From the NCBI GenBank assembly GCA_051294375.1, contig CM119264.1, positions 21,857,582 to 21,921,581 on the forward strand: 64,000 nt of DNA, in the 5' to 3' direction. The stretch is from Paraspadella gotoi (lineage: Eukaryota > Chaetognatha). The first letter of the stretch is position 1. Every line of letters starts with the position of its first letter. The position numbers and the translations under genes were made by a program. This document shows positions 33,852-45,353 of this stretch, piece by piece. The notes under the pieces were generated by a model that did no database searches, was not told the DNA's origin, and was given only the letters and a program-made list of their open reading frames with translations.

Positions 33852-34110
33852 AACTTTTTTTATTTTTGCGATGGAAAAAAAGAGGTTGCCGTGGAAGTGG
33901 AGGATCGCGGCGAATAGAAGAGGGGATTATCGAGAGATGGATCGATACAAGATCCATCCATTTGTTTTGGTTTTAATACTACGAACAGTTTTTGGATTTT
34001 TTTTTTGTACCGGAAGGTCAATGCTAAAGATTCCGCGAAGACTACTGAGTTCGAGGATACTTTTTGTTTTAGATTTTTTTTATCATGACAACTTTTCTCT
34101 GTCCAGAATC

Positions 34111-34158
<48 letters not shown>

Positions 34159-34337
34159 TACAAGCCATCCGAAAAATGTGATCGGTAATGTTGTGTTTGC
34201 GTTTTACCTACTTGCTGCTTTCCAAATGAAAAGAAAACAAACAAACAAAATTTTCCCAGGCATCTGTGTTGTTGTAAACGGTCACCATTTTAATTGTTTT
34301 TTAGCGATTTGTTTTTAGCCGACGCCATCTCTCTCTC

Positions 34338-34417
<80 letters not shown>

Positions 34418-35793
34418 CTTGTCATTGAAAACTCGTGTAACTTTTGACCCCTTTTTCGAGATCGCACTCACGATCTTATATTTACATTTAGACCACACCG
34501 AACAACACCCGATCAAATCCTTCTAGTAATCTTTACATGAATTCACGCGCAGTCATTTTATGGCCCTTCTTTGAAACAATACGCGCAGAATCTGAACAGA
34601 AAAAAAATTGCGAGTAAATTTATTTTGTAACAACGAATATGATTTCGCGTCGTATCGGTTTCAAACTCAAAGGGCAATCGAAACCTTTCTTGAAACAAAA
34701 ATTCCTATCGTGCCGAAAAACGAATTGTACGTTTTCTTTTTTGGAGAAGTGGAAAAGAGCTAAAATCGATACGTATGTTTGGATTTATACATTTAAGCCC
34801 TGTACATACAAGCTCAATTTCCTCTCACGCAATTCCGTTTTGTTTTTTTGTTGTTTTTTTTTCGACTCCTTCAAAGTTAGAATGAATCACGCAGAACCGA
34901 TAATCTTTTTTTCTTTTTTTTTTCAAACTGGATTACCCGTGGAACCTAATCTTCTTGCCTTTCGTTCTGTTCCCAGGCTCCCTAATATGTTACATATTAA
35001 AGAAAAAGAGCTTTATTCCTTATTGAAATATTTTTGTTGAAAAGTTGTTAAAAAAAATTACAAAGAGCAATTGTTTGTAGTGGGATTTCATCCACTCCTT
35101 TTTCATTTTCGAGTTTTCCCTGTTTCACTGTAAAGAAGAATTTGTCAACCGATTGTGAATTAAACTCTTCTGGTTATAAAGACGTCTCATAATTGTAAGT
35201 TCTTAATAAGTATAGTTCTGGTAGAACTTTTAAAATTTCTACGCTCATCCAGATTTTATTTTATGAGTACCTTCTCATTGAAATCAAATTCTCCTAGAAT
35301 TTCTAGATACTAACTAAACGAAAACCTCCTCAAGGTGTTTAAGTTTAAGTTTAAGTTTAACAAAACAACCAAAAGCAAAAGCATTTTTTAAAGTTTTTGG
35401 TTTAGATTTAGGTAAAGAATTTTTGTTTTGTTTTAGCTATCAGGCACCAGATGTCAGGCAATTCTCCAGCAAAACGATTAGATAGATAAAAGAGCACTAC
35501 GTAAATTATATTTTGTTTTTGAGGTCGCCATCTTTTTACCAGTTACTTTCCTTCATCCATCATTATATTTATTTCATTAATTCCCGCAATCTTTTTCAAA
35601 TTCCCCCTTTAATTTTCACCAAACCTCTTACGAATAAGTGTAATTCTAATATAAAAAAATGGATTTGTGTTTTGGGGTTTTATGCCCAATATTGTCAATG
35701 CAAATGCAACTCAAAATCAAAGAATCCAAAAATACTGCATAATGCAACAGCAATACGAATTAAAACTACAGATTTTAACAAAACTATCTATAG
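33852..35793. other. ALK 3' flank and 3' UTR with (CT)n tracts
   Basis: This holds the probable ALK 3' UTR, two CT tracts (34112-34158 and 34328-34415) and AT-rich DNA. ORFs here are short and show no recognisable domain. A poly(A) site was not placed with confidence. Confidence 0.5.
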
Positions 35794-35930
35794 AAAAGTT
35801 TGATTGTAGTGGCAACAACGAATTTGTTTTATTAAGAAAAACAGCGCTGAAGAAGGTTCGTATTGTGAACCGAAACATGTCCGTTTTCTTAATAAAACAA
35901 ATTCGTTGTTGCCACAACAATCAAACTTTT
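35794..35930. repeat. Near-perfect hairpin with hammerhead-like loop
   Basis: Arms 35794-35842 and 35882-35930 are inverted copies matching at 47 of 49 positions. The 39-base loop reads AGCG, CTGAAGA, a 5-bp stem (GGTTC ... GAACC), then GAAACATGTC. A tail after the right arm (CACAACGAAAAGAAAGG) matches tails next to the 17-kb and 29-kb copies, so all three belong to one family. Confidence 0.85.
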
Positions 35931-36905
35931 CTCTAAATCACAATACACAACGAAAAGAAAGGAAAATAACATAATGTCTAACAAAACTATCGTGAAACGA
36001 CGAATGCCTAAAACGTTTAATTCTCGGAAACTATTGGTTTTCTTTATATGCTCTGCAGAAGAATCTATCTTCTAACCCGCGGAGACTTACGTTCATACAA
36101 CGCCCGTCCGTGTTTTGATTTAATAAGTTTTATTTATAGAATAAGATAATGGAACGGTTGTGCAAAAAAAAAACAACAAAAAAACAAACAAACAAAAAAA
36201 AACAAACAAACAAAACGTGCTGAGACGGGATTATGACTTATTAAAACTTATGGTGGACTCTTAATAAGAGGCCTTGGGCCTTAGTGCCGTGTCACCCGAA
36301 GGTAACCAGACAATTTTCTGATTACCAAATTGTTCGGCGGAAGGCTGAGGATTCTGGTCGTTTTGACGGTCTGTCAGTCTTATGGCACGAATCATTTTTC
36401 GTGGGGATCAAGTGCTGCCATTTGTGTTCAGAATTCCTAATTGATATATTTTATTATAAATTACTCAGCTAACCTAATTGCGATTCAAATCGCAAAGCAC
36501 ATAATTAGCCAATTATTTTTAATGTATATTAATATTTGGTTAAAATATCGAATCGTTATAATAAGCCCGGAGTTACATGAACAAACATTGATTTTTGATT
36601 TTTGCTGTAAGCTATGGCTTCAATGGATTCAAAATGTTTGTATATTCATTCGACTGCTAATTGTGAACTTTTTTCTAATGTGCCCACGATTAATTGATAT
36701 TTTGCTATTAATCGCATAGCTCTTTGTTAATAATTAAGGGATTAATAACGAGTTCATGATATTTTGTCGTTTACTTCTTGCTCGTTTTCGAATCCCACTT
36801 TCTCATTCTTCCTCTGCATCTTTTCCTCTCTCTGTCTCTCTGTCTCTCTTTCTCTATCTGGCACAGAAGAGCTCTATCTCCTCTCTTGCTTTTGCGTTCC
36901 ATCAT
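35931..36905. other. Intergenic sequence
   Basis: AT-rich. An A-rich CAAACAAACAAA stretch lies at 36168-36215. No gene supported. Confidence 0.4.
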
Positions 36906-37028
36906 ATTGGCCGATGCTAGACAGATTCCGGCTTCTCATTGGTCGTCGGCGTGCCCCTTTTCGGATCCGCCGATCGTCATTGGCTCCGTTCTGCTCGATG
37001 CGATGGTTTTTTTTTGCAATGTCATTGG
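36906..37028. promoter_or_regulatory. Array of four ATTGG (inverted CCAAT) boxes
   Basis: ATTGG occurs at 36906, 36938, 36979 and 37024, all in the same orientation and 32-45 bp apart, in a locally GC-richer segment. Such arrays are typical NF-Y promoters. The nearest annotated downstream gene is the tetraspanin at 38706, which has another ATTGG at 38438, so this may serve an upstream noncoding exon or an unseen gene. Confidence 0.5.
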
Positions 37029-38012
37029 TTCCTTCCGCCAGACGTGGGATGTTCAGCCTTAGCGTTGTTAGCCAAGGGTGTTACGTACATTTGACTCGCT
37101 CCTAAAGAAGAAAAAGAACGATGGAGAGAGAGAAAGTGAGGGAGACCTGTGCCAATGTATATTTTTTTTTCATAAGTCTTTTCTTCTAAACCGAAAAAAA
37201 AAGAAAAAAAAAGAAACCAACTCGCAAATCTCTGGGATTTCTATCTTTTTCCCCCCGAAAAAACGATTTTCCACGATCCTATGAGTCTCTTACATCGTTG
37301 TGCGTGCGAAGCGCGGGAGAAGGCAAAGCCTCGTCGCAGTTCCTGGCATCGCTCTATTTTGCGCCTCCCGACTTCGTATCATAACGCCTTTCATGGTAAA
37401 GAAAGAAAGAAAAAAAAAAAGAATCGACACGAACGTGGAAAGCCGAACCAAATTTGGTCGCGCCATCGATTCGCTGACGTCATCCCGCGATTTTCGATCG
37501 CGATGCTCATTTCATCGATGACCATTATTTTTTTTATTATAAGAAACTCGACGTCACGGATATTTGTTAAAAAAATCGGATAATTAATTCTTTTTTCAAC
37601 ATAAAACATTATCGGGGAAAAATGTGCAGAGGTGTCATAAGGCGCGTCAGTGTAATTCATCGAGCTAATCATTCTAAAAAGGAAAAAAAAAATTATTAAA
37701 ATTTATTTAAATCGAATTTCACATTTACCGGTGTAAAAATTTACTCGTATTGTTTGTACGTGTTTGTTCTCTGCCGATTGTCGATTGTTTCGTTGTCGAT
37801 TGCATAAACAACTATATTTATTTCAATAATGAATAGAGCGGTCCCCGACTATTCCAGCGCCCACGGCTGTGAAATTCTCACCAAGCACGCGTCATCCATT
37901 GTGAAAAATTGCTTGGCGGACAACAAAAAGGATCGATAAATAACTCTTCTTTCATCAACGTCAGCACCCGGGACCAATTGACTCTCAAAACCGCCCTACA
38001 TTATTTAACGAG

Positions 38013-38109
<97 letters not shown>

Positions 38110-38159
38110 ATCCTCGAGAAAAAAATTGTGTGAGACTCTCTCTCTCTCTGTCTCTCTCT

Positions 38160-38252
<93 letters not shown>

Positions 38253-38705
38253 TCTTCTCTTCTCTCTCTCTAACTAACCGGGATTAATGGACCAAAAAGT
38301 AAAAAAGGGAACTTTGTCAATTCAAAGCAAAAATTCCATTGCGAAAGATGGGAGCAAAATATAAAATAGAAATCGGTCGCTCTTAACAATTCTTATCAAT
38401 GACGCAATATTTAGTTAATGCGCTGTCACCCGCCTCCATTGGCACCGACGACGAATTCGATTATATCCCTTTTGTTTTCGACAGAGTGTGACAACTGCAG
38501 TGTGCCCTGGCGATTACAACGGTAACTTTTTTGTATTTAAAAAAAGACGTGAATAACGCTAGAGGGCCGCCGCAGTTTGATCTTCACCGGAAAAAACTCT
38601 GGAAAAAAACATATTCTCTCTTTCGAGAAAAAGTTACGAATAAACAAAGGAACCCACAAAGAACTATCTAATTGTTTGCGACGCTTAACAAACTCAACTG
38701 GAAAA
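37029..38705. other. Tetraspanin upstream region with long (CT)n
   Basis: The stretch 37270-37395 is GC-richer and could be an untranslated exon. CT tracts occupy 38014-38107 and 38134-38271. The stretch 38420-38525 (with ATTGG at 38438) ends in ACG|GTAACT and may be the tetraspanin 5' UTR. Confidence 0.4.
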
Positions 38706-40462
38706 ATGGCGGTCGGCTGCGGGGCTACTTGCGCCAAAGTGATTCTCATCACTTTTAACTTTCTCTTTTGGGTAAGGAAATCGGGTGGGGACTTTTTACT
38801 ACACAAAGTTTTTTTCTCATCGGCATACTCTCTTTCTTACATACTCTTCCATTCCTTTCATCTCCACTCTTTCATCCAGATATCGGGCGTGGCCCTGCTC
38901 GTCCTAGGGATCTGGATCCGCGCAGACCCGACGATCGAGAACAACCTTCGCTTGGTGGAGAATCCGGAGTCGGGACCCATCATGACCAAGTACCTCGCTT
39001 ACGCCCTCATCGCCATCGGGGGCCTCATCTTCGTCGTCGGATTTCTGGGCTGCTGTGGCGCCCTCAAGGAGAACAAGTGTCTCCTCGGTGAGTCGAGAGT
39101 AGAGAAGACAAATGAACAACGGTTTGCTTTAAAAATACTTTTTAAGTTAAAAAAAAGTAAAAGAACAAATAATGAATTTGAAATTGTGATAATTAAAAAA
39201 TAAAAGGTGATGAACTTACCGAGTTCACTAGTGATGATTTAACGGTTTTTTGTTTATACGTCGAGTTTATTTAACATATAAACAAAAGCGATATCAATAA
39301 CCACGAAGACAATGAAGTTCTCTTGAGGTCGTGGCTCCCCTCGGGCGTTGTCTCTCTTGAGACATCTCGTGTCGAGCGAAAGACACAAGTGTGACCTTTG
39401 CCATTAGGGATCGCTGAGTCATAGAGAAGCAAAGGAATAATTAGAAAGACAAATGAATATACAAACTTCCTGATTACAAAAATATCGATAACGAATTTAA
39501 AATATGGTTGCCAAGGATTACGTCAAAGTGACCAAGCGATGAAAGAATGTGTTGAAATACCAAACTCGATGTTTTTTATCTCCCCAAACCGACTCGCAAC
39601 CAATCTGCTCATTGCTCAAGCTCGAACCGAATCTTATCTCGAGACTATTTTTAGCTTCCGACTTTTTCCAGGGTTGTACTTATTCTTCCTCATCGTCATT
39701 GCCGGGGCGGAGATTGCTGCCGGGGTTCTCTCCTTCATTCACAAGGACAAGATCGAGAACAAGTTGGAACAGACGTTCACGAATAAGTTCAAGCTTTACC
39801 TGGACAACAATACCCAACCCGCTATCACCGAGGCCATCGACTACGTGCAAAAGACGGTGAGTGGAAAGAAATGAAATAAAATGTAGTTTTTTTAAAATGT
39901 CATACGAATGTTCGTAAGGACTTTATAAAAATGGATCAAAACTGATTAAATGTAAGGTGTTGGTGATAAAAAAAATGTCGTCCCATAGAGATCTTCCACT
40001 TAAGAAAGAAACTAAAGTAGTTTTTAATTATCATTCATTAGCTGGTGTACCATAATATAAGCATCATTGAATTATTTTTGGACACATAATTTTTAGATGA
40101 AATGCTGCGGACCCAAAGGCTGGTCTATGGAGAAATACCGCGAATACAAGAAGCCAGAATCCTGTGGATCGGAAACGACCGGTTGCGTCAAAAAGTTGGC
40201 AGAGTGGGTTAAGGTGAGCCGATCGAATCAAGTCAATCTATGTACTTAATGCCAAAGAATATATCTGGAGTTTCTTGGTCAACTTATTCGAGAAGGCCCT
40301 TTAACCTATGTATTAACCAAATTTTATAATTTTAATTTTCTGTGATGGTAGGCGAATGCTCCCATATTAATCGGCGTCGGATGCGGCTTTGGCGGCATCG
40401 AGATTTTCGGCATCATCTTCGCCATTTGTTTGTGTCGCGCCGTCGGTGAAAAGGACGACTGA
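38706..40462 (+). CDS. Tetraspanin (CD63/CD9-like)
   Basis: Four-pass membrane organiser that builds tetraspanin-enriched microdomains with integrins and other partners. Five exons: 38706-38771, 38880-39087, 39672-39856, 40097-40213 and 40352-40462, giving 228 aa. It starts MAVGCGATCAKVILITFNFL with membrane-proximal cysteines suited to palmitoylation. TM1 ends ISGVALLVLGIWI; TM2 and its loop read YALIAIGGLIFVVGFLGCCG; TM3 is GLYLFFLIVIAGAEIAAGV. The large loop has CCG (KCCGPKGW), PESCG and a further Cys (TTGC), so four cysteines and two disulfides. TM4 begins ILIGVGCGFGGIEIFGIIFA and ends in a short cytoplasmic tail, VGEKDD. The small four-cysteine loop suggests the CD9/CD63-like groups; finer placement needs a tree. 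Intron 2 (39088-39671) carries unassigned sequence. Confidence 0.95.
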
Positions 40463-43400
40463 TAAACAACAAAAGAGCATCCACGACTCAGGTGAATTTT
40501 CTTTTTGTTTTGAAGAGTTAGGCGGAGGAGAATAACAATTAAAATTTATAAAGCTTATTATTTATTTTCAGCTTTGCATAATATTTTTTTATCAACCTCC
40601 TGCAATAATTGATTTTTTTTTCCGATTAGGTTGCACTTTTTCTTCCAAAGTCGAAGAGCAGTCTCATGCACATTACGCAAGTTTACATCAAATCAATATT
40701 CAACTATCAATTCCAAAATGCTTACTTTATTAAAGCTTGTTTTTTACAACTGCATTTTCGTAAATTAAGTTGTCGCAGGAATGGTACCAAAACAGCTCAC
40801 ATGACAAACCACTATTGTCGGGTTTGTATCGAATTTTTGACAAAAATTACCAAAGTTATGTTGAGTAGTACTTTATGGCGTTGTTGCTTTATAGAATTTG
40901 TGGTCTTCTGTTATAATTTAATGTAACCCACATTTTTTTAATAGTATAGATTTTTTATTAAAATATATTCTAAGCTATGATCTCAATAAAATATTTGTAA
41001 AAAAATAATTTTAGATTCAAAATAATAAAGATTATTTACATAAAGAAATGGTGCCATACCTCTTTGTGAACAAAAATCAAAGAAAAGTGTAGAGGTAGCA
41101 TTCCATTTTTTTTCAAATTATATCACCATTGTAATTAATAAAAATTTCTTTTTTTGGCACCACCATCAGATCATTTAATGACTGATAAACGTTTGGTTTG
41201 ATCTCGTTTAGTTCATAGATATGGAGTTAAAGTGCCCATTTTTGTATGTTTTTGAATCCTACAAATCATTTTGCTTAAATCAGGATTCTTTGAATCCGAC
41301 CAAATTAATAAGTCATCGTTTTTCTTTAATCTTTAGTGTAGTGTACAAACACTTCGAAAGTTGTACAAATATTGGAATGGTACTTTAGTAGAAACCCAAC
41401 CATCATCTCTATCCTAGATTTAGAAAATCTCGTAGTTGTCGTTGTTAGCCCCTAACACCATCTCCATCTCGAATTTTGTCATCATCCAACAATATTAACA
41501 ATGATAATAATTGATCATAACAATTTGCTATCATTATGTTCCTCCTACTTTCAACAACATGTCACGTAATCTACGTCATAGATGAATTGATTCTTGTAGA
41601 AATGAATCATTAGTTGAACCAATCCATCTCCAACCTCGTTGTCTGAGTTGGTCTAACTGATAATTAATTGGATTAATTACTTCAATGGATAACAATGCTA
41701 ATGTAGCCATTAATCTATCTCTCGCAGCCGTAGCGTATTGCATCAGCACGTCAACAAACTTTTCTAATACTGAATAATTGATCTAATACTAGATAGAAAT
41801 TAGCATTTGGTCATCCATTGTACATCATCGTAATCATCCTAATTGACTTAACATTAGAGATTATGATTAATACATTAATCTTAGCGATAACTGATTAATT
41901 GTGTATCGAGGAAAGTGATTCTGATTCTGGTTTCTAGCATCTCTTTGGCATAGTGATTTTTTTTCACTTGCTGTATCCCCCCCTGATGGTGTATTTTGAT
42001 CCAGTGGCTGGTTGTAAATTTCAGCCATTAGTTTCATGGAATGCATCAGAAGAAATAGTGTCTGTTTCTGTTGCTCTTGGTAGTGCTATACTTGGATTCA
42101 TTCCTGGTTCAGTTTGTACTGGAAATTTTGTTTCAGTAAATGATGTATTATTCTAACTTATAGCAGTTGCTAAAAAATATGAGTGACCATCCTAAACTAT
42201 AGCTCTTCCGTTCAACCTTATATTTGATTGAATCATGGGCTTGAAATGACTGGTAGATGCATTAGCTGATCAGGAACATTGAGATGCATGTTTCCTCATG
42301 AGAACTCAGTTTCCTGATATCTGCTGTTACATGCTGTGATTGTCAACGTTTTTATTTCATCCTACGTTGTATATTATCCAAATTTGTATTTTTACTGAGA
42401 ATTTTGGCAATAAATTATAAAGTACTAATATTATAAGAACTTACAAAATATCCTTTATTGCCTTTCTCAGTTAATACAAGCCAAATTCGTCCTCCAGCTT
42501 TCATTCTACTCTTGCATTATTTGTTAAGGATTAAGAATGTACCTCTGTCTACTGAAACGAAATCGGGATAGAGTTGATAAATTATACATTCTTCTTGCCA
42601 CAAAAAATATTCACATTAAGTTTGGAATTTATTATGTTTTCCAGTCTTGGTTGAAAGGTATTTGAATATCTGTGAAAGGTCAGCAAAGTTCTACTATCAG
42701 TTGATTTCATCTTTGTACCTTTCTGCATTCTTTCACCAAATTAGGTTTTTATCTTGCTATGGTTGTTGTTCTTTCTCTGCATATCTCCAATGTTTTCAAT
42801 CAACTATGCGTGATCCATCAGTTTATAATCCAAAGCCAAATTAAGTCTTTTTTTCTTGTTGCATGTATTTGTGGCTATGTTAAATGCTTATGCCAATTTT
42901 ATTCACAAAGGGTTTTCAAAAACGGCACATTACTGTTTAGGTTTAATTTTACTACATTTCAAACCTTTTAAGAAAGTCGTAGTTATGAAAGTTATATGTC
43001 TTTAAAGGTACTGTTCATACAACTTTTTCAAAATCAGCGTCAACTTGTCACATCACTAAACTGTTCGATATGAAAATACCACCCTGAGGTCTGTTTATAA
43101 AACCAAACGACTGCACAGTTATTAACAAAACAAAACAAACTTGATCGCATCACTCTTTCAATTAGCTCAAATGCCTTCTAAAGTTACAACAAAGTTATGT
43201 TGCAGAAAAGTCATCTTAAATATCTGTGACAAATACTAACTATGATGAACTAAATGCCCTTTTAAGTTGTGATTTGCGGTACCTTTTTAACGGTCAAGGG
43301 AAAGTTTTTTATCAAGAATTTTTCTGAGGATACTAGTTTCGGTTCAAGAGCTGACCTTCATGAATTCATTTACTCATTATTTAGGAACATTTTCATTTTA

Positions 43401-44870
43401 TCTTTTACTTATGGTACTCCCTCGATACATGCATGATACAAGTATCTTGATAGTAAGTCTTTGTTTGCCTTTTTCAATTTTTACGACAAAAAGGGTTGTT
43501 TACCACTTTTGGATGAAACAACAATTTTTTTTGTAAGGTATGGTTATTGGGTAGTGGCTGGGAAAAATATAGAATCTCTTTCATTGATAAGTAAACAAAG
43601 AAATACCAACACATTAAAGTTGCTTTGTAGTATATTATTTTGGTTCTTCATGTTTGCAGCCTTTTTGTCTAATATCTCTTGTTGTAATAGAATCAGAAAA
43701 AAAATTTAAATTGCTCAAAATGCTGCAAATATGTTTGACTATTTTCTGTGATGAATTATTCGTTTTACTAACCAATCATAAAGTTTTCATGCATATATAA
43801 CCTAAAAGTATATATATTTTCACCTTGTCATTTCATCTCATAAACTATGATTACTGCCATCAAACCATATTCACATGTCGATTACGATCTATTTTAAGAT
43901 TGAATCAAACTATTTGTATTTTTATAGACCATGTTTTATTGAAGTGTATTAATTAGTGTAAATAGCAACGTTTGTTTGTTATGGGCAGTCTGATTTTTTC
44001 ATAACTAATTAATAGTCTGGCAATTTTCTTTCAAGGCTAATTTGTAAATTTTTAAATAAGTAGCAGTCAAGTTTTCCAATTTTAAAATATTTTTATTTCA
44101 AATATTGTTTATTTTTAATTTAGTTTAATAAAAAACTGAGGTGGTGACCACATTTTCTGTGTAAAATAGATTTTGCATGTAAAGCTTTATTTTTTGTATT
44201 TAAATTTTACTTAAAGACTTCCTAATTAACTTATTGTTGTCCATGTTGTAAAAACTGGCATATGTGGATATTGAGCATTGTGTGTATGAAAGTTTAATCT
44301 CCCCGATCCTTTTAAATTTTAGTACTTTTTTTTATAATTTGAAATTCAAAATTATTAGCTACATTTATAGTAAGAATTGTTTGTTGCCTCCTCATGACGC
44401 TGTTAGTTAATTTTTTCCAGGTGTGATTGTTTGCAACTTTAGATTAAACGTTATTGTTGGTACTATCCTAAAAGATTTTGACAATTTCAAAAAGTCCTGA
44501 TTTTTTAAAAGAGATAATAACTTTCAAAATTATAACAGCGACATATTTTGCATGTTGCAACGAAATTCTGTTCGATCCAATTATTTTAAAGAGCTTTTTG
44601 AAATGATTCTTTAAATATTGTAATCCTTTTACTGCTTTGTGATGCAGAAGCTGTGTTTTTAAGTCACCATAAACGTTTGTTCAAAACTGTGACAGAAATT
44701 CATATAGTACAGGCGACTCCAGGAGAAATGAGTTAACGTCAAACTTAGCCCAATGATTCTCTGTCTGTAGTCATTCCCCAACTCATCTTTTTTTTCTTTT
44801 TTGTTCAGTCTCAATAAAAAAAAGAAAAAAAATTCAACATTGTTTATACGACACAAAGATTTCCTCATAT
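40463..44870. other. Long AT-rich region without a resolved gene
   Basis: Several plus-strand ORFs of 60-90 codons exist but none shows a domain or a splice partner. On the minus strand near 41740-41640 there is a short coding-like stretch (QYATAARDRLMATLALLSIE), reminiscent of the hAT transposase C-terminal dimerisation region. A decayed transposon is therefore possible, but the conserved upstream residues were not found. Confidence 0.35.
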
Positions 44871-44972
44871 TAGCTAAAATAAAAACAAAAAGCCGAAAGC
44901 GCAAGAGAAGAAAAAAAAGTAAAAGAATTTTGCATTTGATCAAAAGAAGCAATAGATTCTTAGAGAGATAGC

Positions 44973-45154
44973 AAGAAAGAAGAAAGAAAGAAAGAAAGAA
45001 GAAAGAAAGAAAGAAAGAAAGAGAAAGAAAGAAGAAAAAGAAGAAAGAAAGAAGAAAGAAAGAAAGAAAGAAAAGAAAGAAAGAAGAAAGAAGAAAGAAA
45101 GAAAGAAAAAAAAGAAATAAAGAAGAAAAATAAAAAAATAAAGAAAGAGAGAGA
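44973..45154. repeat. (GAAA)n purine-rich simple repeat
   Basis: Imperfect GAAA/GAAGAAA repeat. Open frames on the opposite strand here are low-complexity artefacts. The equivalent in copy B is 54790-54925. Confidence 0.9.
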
Positions 45155-45353
45155 GAGTCCCTGAGAGCCTTGTTTTTGATCCTAAGATTCTTTATTTTAA
45201 TAGCTTTTTGAGCTTTCTTTCGTCGCCGAACCATCTTTTACAAATTCCCCCCGCCTTCATGAATCCTTTGATTCGATCGCGAGCGGACAAATGGCGCTTC
45301 GATGAGTTTTCGAAAAAATCCGATCGAAAAAACTCGTACAAAAAACTAAAACG

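Noticed and set aside
39100-39660. Possible retroelement fragment in tetraspanin intron 2
   Set aside because: Composition differs slightly from the flanks, but I found no terminal repeats, coding sequence or second copy in the window.
44659-45234. 191-codon minus-strand frame made largely of Phe, Leu and Ser
   Set aside because: It is the reverse translation of the (GAAA)n repeat. The copy-B equivalent crosses the N gap.
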